A stretch of DNA of 64,000 nucleotides, taken from Paramacrobiotus metropolitanus. Taxonomy: Eukaryota > Tardigrada > Eutardigrada > Parachela > Macrobiotidae. A program made the position numbers and the translations under genes. The stretch is taken from assembly GCF_019649055.1 (NCBI RefSeq), contig NW_026570302.1, forward strand, positions 1-64,000, given 5' to 3'. Positions within the stretch are counted from its first letter, which is position 1. Every line of letters begins with the position of its first letter. This document shows, in pieces, positions 55,301 to 63,381 of the stretch. Below the pieces are notes generated by a model, which saw nothing but the letters and a program-made list of their open reading frames with translations, was not told the DNA's origin and searched no databases.

Positions 55301-57296
55301 AAGAGGTACGGTGCGGCTTACATTTTATCGGCGGGGAATCACCCGTATCGATATGGTGCTTTACAATTGTAACGTCACCAAAAGGTCGGCGTTTAGTAGC
55401 AAATAGATCGGGATACTCAAGGAATACTTCCTTGATCTTCGCTATTTGTTCGGCTGTCAGCTTAGAATTAATCTTAAGCGCATCAACGGCTTCTCGGATT
55501 TCTTGTTGTTCTTCCGGCGTTCGTTCGGCTAATTTAACGGAATTAATACAGATCTCATCATCTTCTATCTCTTCGTACGGTTCGAGATACCCGATGAATT
55601 GACCTTTCTTGATCGACTTTCGGCTATTATGGAAATTGAACAATCCCAGTTCAAATTTCCCATTAGCGGGTCTTACGACACCTTCGATCGGCTTAATATG
55701 CCTCTCCATGTAAACATGTGGGCTCGGCAAGAACATAAACTTATCGGTCGAAAATTCTTCGGTTGGGTCGAATCGTGCTACTACTGCAGCCATATTTATA
55801 CCAGGATTGATTAGAATTTTATCGGTAGCGAACACCTTAATCGATTGGAGGCGTGGGCTACGAGAAGTAGATTCAATAGTAGGCGACTCAGAAAATTCCC
55901 AAGTCTTATCAATAGCTGTGGGGTCAGTTGACTGATCAGGTTCAGCTGACTCCCTATTAATCGGCGTAGATTCAGTATTAACTACCGGCTCTACATTTGC
56001 AATGATTAGATTAGACGCGTCAAAGGATTGAATACTGGATAGAGTTTCGTTTAGGTCTGGTACTTTATTAGCTACAGTATCGGCATGATTCGGCTCGTTT
56101 GATTCGACATTCGCATTATTACGTGCGACATCGTCGTTCGGTTGCAATCTACATTCTATAGTCGGCTCGTCTTTATTAAACTCCATCACGGACGCCATTG
56201 GGTGAAAATGTGCCCGAGGCGCTCGGTTAGCTTTAGTTATGCCTTCCGTTTCGGGAGGCATATTATTCGGCTTATATTTCGGCTTTAATCGGTAGGGCAG
56301 CTTGACAGCTGACTCGGGTTTTAGTTGAATCATGCCTTCTAAATCGGCTCGTAAAACATATGGTACATTAAATTTGAAGTACTCAAATGCTTCCTTCAAC
56401 TTCTCTTGTTTCTCTAACATCAAGAGATACTCGGCTGTGAAGGCAGAATCTAGGTTATTCGCAATTTGTTCGGCTTCCTTAGGACTAATGCCTGAAATCG
56501 GCGTACTGTCGTCTCCTAAGACAAGAATATCTTGTCGGGTTTTATGGAACAATTTCGTCAGTTCTTGTACTTCGGATACAAAAACTTGATACTCTTGCCA
56601 TAACTTAGCAAACGACTTTCTCGGCGGCGGTAGTTTAATTTTCCTTTTGCTCGTGGTTTTTGCCACGGGTATCGGAACAATTTCGGCTTTAGGGGTCGGC
56701 TCTTTAGGAATATCAATAGCATTAATAGTTGGTTCCGATGCCACGGGTATCGGAACAATTTGTTCAATAGTATTCGGCTTTATAGATTCAACAACAGTTG
56801 GTTCGACTACAATAGTGTGGATCCTACGGATCCATTGTAATTCGTTATTACGGACACCATAGTTGGCACCGGCCAAGAAGTCCTGACCTAATAGCACTTT
56901 AGTGTCGTCGACAGTCGGCTTAACATAGAAAGAATGGTTGATTAGTTCACCAAATACTTTTACAGGTACCGTGCAGTAGTGGGTTACTAAAAATCCGCAC
57001 ATACCACCGATTCCTCTAATGTTTAGTGGCTTAACTAACGGTAGTTTCTCTAGTTTTAATTCGTCGACGAACTCATTCGAGATGAGTGACGTCTCGGCTC
57101 CAGTATCGATCATAACCATAACGGTTGTGCCTACAATGCGTGCCCACACCATTAACGGTGGCGCCCGCTTCGGCTCTTTAGTTGAATCGACTTTAGAATC
57201 ATCAATATTGATTTCGTTAATAATCGGCTCGTTTAGTTCGGTCGGTTCGGTGATTCGGATACCACTAATAGTTATTATTTCAGTAGTATCCGGCAT
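52398..57296 (-). CDS. pol: Retroelement pol polyprotein: protease, RT, RNase H, integrase
   Basis: 1632 codons from ATG 57296; the frame is open back to 57353 and overlaps the gag end by 25 bp, so a -1 frameshift fusion is possible. Aspartic protease: MIDTGAETS near residue 64. A ~450-residue linker follows, partly low-complexity. Reverse transcriptase: YLDD at 54852-54863 (residue ~812). RNase H: IECDAST near 961, then ITELECMAVVFA and TDHQAL. Integrase: HHCC zinc domain (H near 1190, CYLC near 1230), then the catalytic Asp in VQVDLKG, Asp in NTDRG and Glu in GLVERQ. A C-terminal extension with a basic end follows. Domain order PR-RT-RH-IN is that of Ty3/gypsy. All catalytic residues are present, so the element may be active. 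Confidence 0.95.
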   Translation of the reverse strand: MPDTTEIITISGIRITEPTELNEPIINEINIDDSKVDSTKEPKRAPPLMVWARIVGTTVMVMIDTGAETSLISNEFVDELKLEKLPLVKPLNIRGIGGMCGFLVTHYCTVPVKVFGELINHSFYVKPTVDDTKVLLGQDFLAGANYGVRNNELQWIRRIHTIVVEPTVVESIKPNTIEQIVPIPVASEPTINAIDIPKEPTPKAEIVPIPVAKTTSKRKIKLPPPRKSFAKLWQEYQVFVSEVQELTKLFHKTRQDILVLGDDSTPISGISPKEAEQIANNLDSAFTAEYLLMLEKQEKLKEAFEYFKFNVPYVLRADLEGMIQLKPESAVKLPYRLKPKYKPNNMPPETEGITKANRAPRAHFHPMASVMEFNKDEPTIECRLQPNDDVARNNANVESNEPNHADTVANKVPDLNETLSSIQSFDASNLIIANVEPVVNTESTPINRESAEPDQSTDPTAIDKTWEFSESPTIESTSRSPRLQSIKVFATDKILINPGINMAAVVARFDPTEEFSTDKFMFLPSPHVYMERHIKPIEGVVRPANGKFELGLFNFHNSRKSIKKGQFIGYLEPYEEIEDDEICINSVKLAERTPEEQQEIREAVDALKINSKLTAEQIAKIKEVFLEYPDLFATKRRPFGDVTIVKHHIDTGDSPPIKCKPHRTSWRGREIIEEHVKEMLEKGIIRRSNSNWCFPVVLASKKNPDGTIGTRFCVNYIKLNDATKKNNYPLPSPDELLQSVADNEYYVGVDCNAGFWQIQMAEDSIEKTAFITQDGLFEFLRMPFGVCNGPATFQETMNKALVGVRNENIFAYLDDIIVAAKDFDDLIRKIRLMCECLVKVGFTLKPSKCHVGETELHFLGHIVSKAGIKTDPEKISAIQQYPKPQTEKDLRSFLGLCNYYRKFVKDFASRTRAMYGLLKGEIDVKNKWTAEHDAEFVDLKNALINAPVLVKFDPNKPTVIECDASTIGIGAILHQDGHPIVYASKLLTDAERKYPITELECMAVVFACRKFRHFIEYSHFYVQTDHQALTNLLRSVSRKEGLNGRLTRWALQLSSHKMTIQYRPGKQCDNADALSRHPVGPPVETADDDDWDDMKDRKFSTPTIRVVTITDPAEHDEDEDNFKYYRAEQEKDPVVEKRIHALEGRAESTHLIKRDPYFELWNGVLYRLTEKDGRLDRRFVVPKHMRVDIMHAMHDTPASGHLGPLKTYQAIALRYYWDGMVADIDKYVRNCYLCQHRKTERKAPPGKLQQIAIGAPWFRVQVDLKGPLPITPRGNTYIAVAIDELTKFVIAKPIPNAKKETVASFLIHDVFLPYGTPHILNTDRGTHFHNKLLEAINHRLKIQHHFGAAYHPIGRGLVERQMQTIADSLAMYAADGREKNWDTILPFVIAAKNRVQNKTIHMSPYYMLYGREQVIPADTVTKTNIPAEHASIAEYMDEFRHNLARAHELAEIYMREEFIKTAERFNKKRREDDYQIGELVLLKREKKKGETESFRDKFGGRWEVTGFPYTNAVEIENKDKPGETRIVNCERLKRFNTTEEDRKGITTTISLPKSAENGLNVNAEPFIPADTVEAVEATNNTVEDNVEVVNDDDHWEPESEVAETISRKNIKKKSTKLKLHVRRNKNGYVHVR

Positions 57297-57328
57297 TTCA
57301 CCAGGCAACCGGGGAGTACTGCCGGAAG

Positions 57329-57353
57329 TTACTCCCCGTTGTCGTTTTCCTGG
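57329..57353 (-). other. gag-pol overlap, candidate -1 frameshift zone
   Basis: The pol frame opens after a TAG at 57354-57356 and gag stops with TAA at 57329-57331, leaving 25 bp in which a -1 shift would fuse the two. The sense sequence contains GGAAAAC in gag frame (G GAA AAC), which only loosely fits the X XXY YYZ slippery rule. Re-initiation at the pol ATG 57296 is the alternative. Confidence 0.5.
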
Positions 57354-59800
57354 CTACTTGCTGCTGTCGCATATTCATTTTGGTTCGGCGGCGGTGAACG
57401 TGACGTCGGCCTTGGACCGATCGGTCGGCCTTGGCCTTGGACACGCGGCTGTGAATTATTACGGGAACGGCTGCCATTAGGCGTGCTCGTTCCACTACCG
57501 GTTTGACTTCGGCTCCGGAAATCCCGGGCGTATCGGCGGCCTCCGGTTACCGGGTCGTGGTACGACAAATAGATTGGGTTTTCGGCTCGGGGCACGTCTT
57601 TAAACTGACAAGCCTCAAAGTAGTGCCCGCAGACATCGCACTGCTGGCAGTACTCGACTACTCGGCCATTTCTCATTTCCTTCTCCAACCGTGGAGCCCG
57701 GTTAGTATTCTCGGGAATACGTCCGGCATTCTCGGCCCACAGCTGGGAACGGTTCGACTGTTGATTATTGTTGTTATTGCCGGCTGGCCTAACATTACTG
57801 TTATTAGCATTACTTGCCGGCCTAATATTACCAGTATCGTTGCCATTATTGGCTGGTCGGTTTGGTCGGCGATTCCCCCCATTAATGGGGCGCGGCGGGC
57901 TAGCAGCCGCTGTCGCATAACTCGCCGGCTTCGGCTGGGTCTGTACCGTTCGAACGGTCACAGAGTCGGCATCTTGGTTCTTACGTTTACTGCCGACCGG
58001 AATCACATACTTTTCGGGATTACTCGCCGTCAAGTAGCGAATCTTCTCTAAAAATTCTTCCGGCGTACGAGGATCCATGCCCTCGATTTTGTCATGCAAA
58101 GTTGCATGCGGCTTAATGCCCTTCATTAGAAAGGTCACGAATTGATCCGGCGTACCGGCATACCCGGCCTTATCTCTCAGCGTCATCATCGCCTGAAAGA
58201 AACTCTCAAGCGATTCCTGACCTGGTCGGTACATTCGGTTCGTGAGTTCGGACAACGCATTTACAGAGCGTCTGGTATCTCCGAACCGCGCAACCAATTG
58301 GTTACGCCACTCCCGGTACGTAGTCGGCTTATTTGGGGACGTGAGCAGGCCGTTGTACCAGATAACCGCCTCATCCTTCAGGCAGTAGGCCAGTTCGGCT
58401 ATCTTACGCTCATCGCTTACCCATCGGTTTTCTTTTGCGGCTTGCTCGAACTTGATAAGGAAACTATCAATATCTTCCTTACTGCCATTATACGACGGCC
58501 TAGGAACTGGCTGTCGTATGGCATCGGCTAGATCGGCTTTCCTTAATGGACTATTGGTTCGACTTGTTCGTTTACTTAGCTTACGCAGTTCTTCCCGCAG
58601 GGCTTCACAAATTGCCTCTGCCTCCTTATGGGAAACCTGCTGTCGGCTGATATGTTCTACTGTCGGGGCCGGCTCCATGCGGGAGTGCATGGTTTCGGGC
58701 TGGCCAGCGCGCATTCGCGTAGGCGGCCGTTCTTCATAATCGATCTGGTTTTCGGCGGCAGCTATCATCTGCTGGTGCGTTGCCAACAGGCGGTTGTACT
58801 TTTCGGCTAATATATTAAATTCCGACCGGTATCTCTCACTCGACTCTTGCAGCATAGAGATCGAAGCGAGTCGGTCGTTCGACTCTGTACTCAACTTCCC
58901 GTTCTCTTGTATAGCTTGGAGATACTGATTACGGAAGTTGGTCGACGAATCTTTTTCGGATTTTAATTCGGCTTTTAGCTGTTTAATTATATTATCTCGT
59001 TCGACGACTTTGGCTCCAAGCCCTACAGCGGCCTTATTCGCCTGATTATGGGCGCCTTTAGCAGTCCGTAACTGCTCGTTTAAATTATCTTGATCGGCTG
59101 TCATATCGCAAATCGTTTTATTACGCTTTGCGATAAGCTGTTCGGCTTTCTCAAGTCGAACCCTGAGATCCGAAACTTGATTTTGCAGTTCTACTACTGT
59201 ATCAGTAGCCTGCATTAAAAGGCTCATACGCGGCCCTTTTTCTCCTGTTGGTTGCATCGGCGGAATTTTTAAAACCGGCGTCAGGTCCTTCCCTAAAACC
59301 TTATCAATAAGGCTCGGGCTGGAGTGTGCCTTCGGTATCAACGGTACTACCGTTGTCGGCTCATCATCGTCTTCGTCCGAAGAGTCGACCGACTCCTTGG
59401 ACGCTGGTTCGCTAATATTGATCAGCGATACCGACGATTCGGTCGACGTTGTCGACGCTGTTACGCTGTCGACTCGTTCGACACTCGGTTGTGTCTCTAC
59501 TTCGATCATAGCCTCGTTTAGGTCTTTAGGGACCATCGGCGAGGCCGGCTGTTCTACCGCTTCAGGTACCGGTAGATCGGCTAATGGTGCTCTTTTCGGC
59601 TTTCTTTTATTGGTTTGCAGTACTTGATGTACTACTTCCTCACCACCGGCTACTATTTGTTTTGCTTTCCCGCGGGTAACATTGCGGGCTGCGTTATCAT
59701 TAATTTCTGTATCTTTCGGCTGATTTCGAATTAATCGATCGGCTGTTCGTAAGAGATTATTAGCGAACTGTTTCGCTTTATTTACTGGTGTTCGCTCCAT
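57329..59800 (-). CDS. gag: Retroelement gag protein with coiled coil, capsid-like region and zinc knuckle
   Basis: 823 codons from ATG 59800 (the frame is open upstream to a TTG at 59923). The N-terminal ~190 residues are charged and Ser/Thr-rich. A long coiled coil follows (about 198-320; VVELQNQVSDLRVRLEKAEQ). Then comes the retrotransposon-gag capsid-like region (about 445-563; IDSFLIKFEQAAKENRW, AELAYCLKDEAVIWYNGLL, ALSELTNRMYRPGQESLESF). A disordered Asn-rich stretch and one CX2CX4HX4C knuckle (near residue 720; an extra Cys sits inside) come next. The C-terminus is Arg/Ser-rich. Gag of this length, with a coiled coil, is long for gypsy elements. It packages the RNA into particles. Confidence 0.9.
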   Translation of the reverse strand: MERTPVNKAKQFANNLLRTADRLIRNQPKDTEINDNAARNVTRGKAKQIVAGGEEVVHQVLQTNKRKPKRAPLADLPVPEAVEQPASPMVPKDLNEAMIEVETQPSVERVDSVTASTTSTESSVSLINISEPASKESVDSSDEDDDEPTTVVPLIPKAHSSPSLIDKVLGKDLTPVLKIPPMQPTGEKGPRMSLLMQATDTVVELQNQVSDLRVRLEKAEQLIAKRNKTICDMTADQDNLNEQLRTAKGAHNQANKAAVGLGAKVVERDNIIKQLKAELKSEKDSSTNFRNQYLQAIQENGKLSTESNDRLASISMLQESSERYRSEFNILAEKYNRLLATHQQMIAAAENQIDYEERPPTRMRAGQPETMHSRMEPAPTVEHISRQQVSHKEAEAICEALREELRKLSKRTSRTNSPLRKADLADAIRQPVPRPSYNGSKEDIDSFLIKFEQAAKENRWVSDERKIAELAYCLKDEAVIWYNGLLTSPNKPTTYREWRNQLVARFGDTRRSVNALSELTNRMYRPGQESLESFFQAMMTLRDKAGYAGTPDQFVTFLMKGIKPHATLHDKIEGMDPRTPEEFLEKIRYLTASNPEKYVIPVGSKRKNQDADSVTVRTVQTQPKPASYATAAASPPRPINGGNRRPNRPANNGNDTGNIRPASNANNSNVRPAGNNNNNQQSNRSQLWAENAGRIPENTNRAPRLEKEMRNGRVVEYCQQCDVCGHYFEACQFKDVPRAENPIYLSYHDPVTGGRRYARDFRSRSQTGSGTSTPNGSRSRNNSQPRVQGQGRPIGPRPTSRSPPPNQNEYATAASSQENDNGE

Positions 59801-61814
59801 ATCGGCGATATTATTGAAATACAACCGGTAATTATGACGATTATACTCTAATAACTGATACGGCAAATTTAGAGGTAACTCACTTTCAACTTCCCACGAA
59901 TGGGTCGGCGAAAAATCGACCAAGTCACGAAACGATGTTCGATTTAAATGAAAAGAGTGTAAGCGGTAAATCGCGGCAGTCGTTATTGTAATTAATACTT
60001 GATGACACTATTGACACCCTATACTTCCGACTGGTACAACCGGCACTCCATAGATCTCAATATTTCAGTTATTGAAATAATTCAATAAGTGAACGGCGAT
60101 TAATCAAGTCAATAGTAATTATAGACTAATTACTCGGCAGTTTTCGGCTTTTGCATTCAATCAGTCTCCAGTAGGGAGGCTGATGAACCTTCTACACTAT
60201 CCGGCTAATCGGGCCTAGATGGCCTTTGAAATTTCGAGATTAAATCTACAATGTAGATTCGGCTAATACAGTGGAAATATGGGTTATTAAATCCCAAAAT
60301 TTTCACTGGAATTGTTGAAAGTAAGTTTAATGATTCATTTAAATTATCATCACAATTTCAACGGTTAATCAACTAATGTACGACTTACAGCTTTTCTGTA
60401 ATATCGATTTCAAAACTACACGGTGATCGCTCGGCTTTGATTACAGTAGGTACTGTAATGTCGGTGTGCAGACTACGGAAATTACCGTTCGACACGGGAA
60501 GGTGAACTTCCGTGATTCGGTAGTTTTATTGACGATATTTTACGGATAAATTCTTGCGAATTTATCCCGACAATAAGTATATTTCGGCTTTAATTATTGA
60601 GGCGAAAATTACAGATAAACTGTAATTCCGGTTGTACAAAACGAATAACATCCGTTGTATAGCATGGGAATACAGTTTCCATGTTTTCGACAAGGAAATA
60701 CGGCGTAATTCCTTCGATAAATTCTCGCGAATTTATCTCAATAATTATCGAAAACAATTCATAAAAATCGAGGCGATCGGCTACAGCTTTAGCTGAATTT
60801 CGACATTAATTTCCTAATGGAAATTGACGGCAATATCGCTTTTTGCGATTAAATTGAATGAAAACGGTAACTCTGTATTTCGGCAAGAATTTTCGGAAAT
60901 TTACAACCTTCCTTGCGGAAAAATTGTACGGCTAAATAGGTCTGAAGACCTAATCGATTTCTGCAATAAAGCAGAGCGGCCTACTGTGGCAGAGTCCACG
61001 AAGAACTCACCACAACACGGTAGAAAACGGCGATTTAAGTACAGTAGCTTTTAGGGCTACGGTACACGGCAATATTTAAATAAATTCTAGAGCATGCGCC
61101 TCTAGAATTACACGGTAAAATTCTAGAAAGATTCTAGATTTTCGGTGGTCGAAGACAACGATAAAATATGAAAATAACGTGATTAAATCGGCCGTAAAAT
61201 GTCGACACATTCACGGCTTACGGCGGCTAAATACAGTAGCTTTCAACAGCTCCCGTTCGACGATAAAATTGTAAAACTCTAGAGGAAACCTCTAGAGTTA
61301 TCGGCAAAACGTTCTAGAAGAATTCTAGAATTTTTTCGGCAGATAGTTTGCTATTGCAAACACGGCTTACCTGCACTGACACGACGTGACGAGTACGGCG
61401 CGGTGCTTTCGGTGCTTGCTTGCTTTCCGACTGTCGTCCGGAACGCAGGATCTCGAATCCGCTTTGCTGCTCCCTCACGGATGAATGCCCACGGTCTGGT
61501 CGTTCGTCCGGTGTGCGGGGATGTCAGCTATCGGTTGATGACGTAGGGAAATCAGCTCCGGTCCTCCGCGATGTGTCGGTTGACGTGGCTGATGCTTTCG
61601 GGTTTTTGGTACGGCTCAACTCCACACTGCGCTGTAGCGAGAGCGTGGAATCCGTTTGACCGTACAGGAAAATCGGCAAGTGCGCGCAGTTAATGACGCA
61701 CACACGGTGGCAATTTTAAATTAAATTAAAATTATCGGCTAAATGCGGCGCGCAAGGCAAAATGCCTGCTGACCGTAACGAAAATCAATCAGTCAGTACA
61801 GGATTACGGGGATC
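59801..61814 (-). other. Two-kilobase leader made of serial perfect hairpins
   Basis: Between PBS and gag there is about 2 kb with no long ORF. It is filled with short perfect inverted repeats: 60243-60259 (8 bp), 60385-60401 (6), 60441-60458 (8), 60544-60567 (10), 60607-60627 (8), 60716-60737 (9), 60784-60795 (5), 60808-60825 (7), 60835-60849 (5), 60937-60952 (7), 61083-61109 (10), 61122-61138 (7), 61275-61299 (11), 61312-61330 (8) and 61346-61361 (6). Loops are 1-7 nt. Spacers between them nearly always contain CGG. Such a leader could package RNA, block scanning or serve as an internal ribosome entry structure. Confidence 0.85.
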
Positions 61815-61832
61815 GAACTTGCATCTCCACCA
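61815..61832 (-). other. Putative primer-binding site
   Basis: The sense strand reads TGGTGGAGATGCAAGTTC directly after the 5' LTR. It starts with TGG, which pairs to the CCA end of a tRNA. The matching tRNA species cannot be named from this window. Confidence 0.6.
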
Positions 61833-62146
61833 TGAAAGTGGCCTGCAGCTGCCACACAGAAATGTGCCTCTACGCGGCCACTACCAAAATGATCTTTATT
61901 GTGAAATGAAAAGGAACAATAAAGGCACAATGCCCGAACAAATGCACTCTATCCCGGAAGGGAAATACGACGGCAAAAACCACCACAAAGGCGATACTGG
62001 AACAAATCTGGAATTTATTCCAGATTTGGAAGCGTGCAAAAAACCAACTGAAAAAGGCAACACGATCGAACACGGCGGAATCGGTGCTGCCCTAAACGCC
62101 CCAACGTAACCACACTATCCTGGGCGGTGGCACCGATCGCCTAGCA
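61833..62146 (-). repeat. 5' LTR (sense direction)
   Basis: 314 bp, identical to 48053-48366. It should contain the element promoter. The sense strand carries no obvious TATA box that I can support. Confidence 0.95.
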
Positions 62147-62150
62147 CATG
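62147..62150. other. Target-site duplication, right copy (CATG)
   Basis: CATG immediately after the LTR end CTAGCA, matching 48049-48052. Confidence 0.7.
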
Positions 62151-62456
62151 GATGCTTAGAACTGAAATACCGCACTCCAAAGCTTTTCTAAAAGAATTAT
62201 TAAGTCTGGCGGTTGTTAGAGGAATGCTGCTGCTATTTTGAGAGCACTTAATGCGCGCGAGCCAAGATTTTGAAGAACACTAACGATTTTGGTTGTTCTT
62301 CAACGTTTAAGTTGTCGATTATTTTACCTAAGTAGCGTTTTTCATCCCCGCCTTTTTGTTTATGAGAACAGGGCCATTGCCAAATAAATCACAGCTGATT
62401 ATAATAATTACAGTAAAGTAAGTAATTAAACTAAGTACTAATTTGCCATACATCTT

Positions 62457-63381
62457 TCAAATTAGGCCAATCGTGCACTGACCGTATTCTAGCTGCCTCG
62501 GTACGGCGCCGATGCCATCCACTGGAACTGGATGCTGGCGGAGATAACGGTCGCAGGCCTTCTGGAGAGCTTCCTCAGTCCAAGACATCCGGCGCCCGGT
62601 TGCCGCATTGTGTAGCTCCAGACAGACGAACGTTATAGTGTCCGCTCCCGCTCGCACAAACACACGTGGAGATACATCGACACCTTGATACTCCAGGTGG
62701 TCCTCCCCCGCAACGGGTGCCGGGAACGCGGGAACGGCGTAGAACGGCGTGGCACCACCGTGCACCCGCCTCCAAGGCGAACTACCCATCAGACGCTCAG
62801 CACTGCCCAGACGGAACTGGCATGCCCGGCCCACGAAGACCGGTAGATGATCGACATCGCGAATCAGGCCTTCGGCAGGAACGGGGATCACGTGCTTCGT
62901 GTATGTCAAACCATCCGTGCGTTCAAAAAAACTCTGTCCATCATCCAGCACGGGCAGGCAGTCAACGAACAGACTCCTTTCCACGAAGAAACAGTCCTCC
63001 GGGTTTTTATCATCCAGGCATACAGCCAGGTACACGCCCAAGTGCGCCAAGCCGCTGGCAGGACGGAAGACCAGCGGTCCACCCGGGCGCTCCCGGAGGG
63101 CTACCTGCACGACGGTATGGACGTATGGCTCCACAGTATTATAGCGGGGCCGGGAGTGATGCGGCCAGACGCGGCTGGAAGGCATCCATTCGGCCGCCAC
63201 GGTGCTGGCGTCGAAATCAACGAGGAAATCCGGACCGCGGACGTCCTGCACGTATCGATCCCAGCCACCATTGGCCACCGTCGCGCTGCACCAGCACCGT
63301 GTTGCCGTAGTTGATCTCCCGTGCACCCGACCACATCTCGCGGAAGAAGCGTGGTGCTGCGTTCATGGTGCTTACCAACAT
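62457..63381 (-). pseudogene. Unknown minus-strand gene with Tudor-like N-terminus, one frame break
   Basis: Reading starts at ATG 63381 or 63366 (MNAAPRFFREMWSGAREINY), then VLVQRDGGQWWLG. The continuation RYVQDVRGPDFLVDFDAS..AEWMPSSRVWP lies in another frame, so an indel is present in the GG-rich stretch near 63275. After that about 280 codons are open to TAG 62457. The pattern VxVQRDG...YVQDV...FLVDFD...EWxP...VWP is Tudor-like: a bent barrel that binds modified peptides. The remaining part (VYLAVCLDDKNPEDCFFVE, ITFVCLELHNAATGRRMSW) is not recognised. GC-rich codon use and a single break favour a real gene with a consensus error over a pseudogene. Confidence 0.55.

Larger units (their letters stand above)
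48053..62146 (-). mobile_element. Complete Ty3/gypsy-type LTR retroelement, 14,094 bp, with three extra ORFs
   Basis: Two identical 314-bp LTRs (48053-48366 and 61833-62146), TG...CA ends and a CATG duplication bound an element transcribed from right to left. Order in the sense direction: LTR, primer-binding site, 2-kb structured leader, gag, pol (protease, RT, RNase H, integrase), a winged-helix-like ORF, a zinc-ribbon/Q-rich ORF, a 644-residue ORF, short 3' region, LTR. All five ORFs are intact. LTR identity implies a very recent insertion, and the clean reading frames contrast with the frame-broken 1-14 kb region. No ORF shows an envelope-like signal or transmembrane segment. Confidence 0.95.

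Noticed and set aside
61796-61900. tRNA-like gene on the minus strand at the LTR/PBS junction (GTTCGATC resembles a B box; TGGCCGCGTAGAGGC resembles an A box)
   Set aside because: The T-stem and acceptor stem do not pair, and the box spacing is too long for a standard tRNA. A tRNAscan run would decide.
62666-63310. Plus-strand ORF of 214 codons, Arg/Pro/His-rich
   Set aside because: Antisense shadow of the GC-rich minus-strand gene at 62457-63381.
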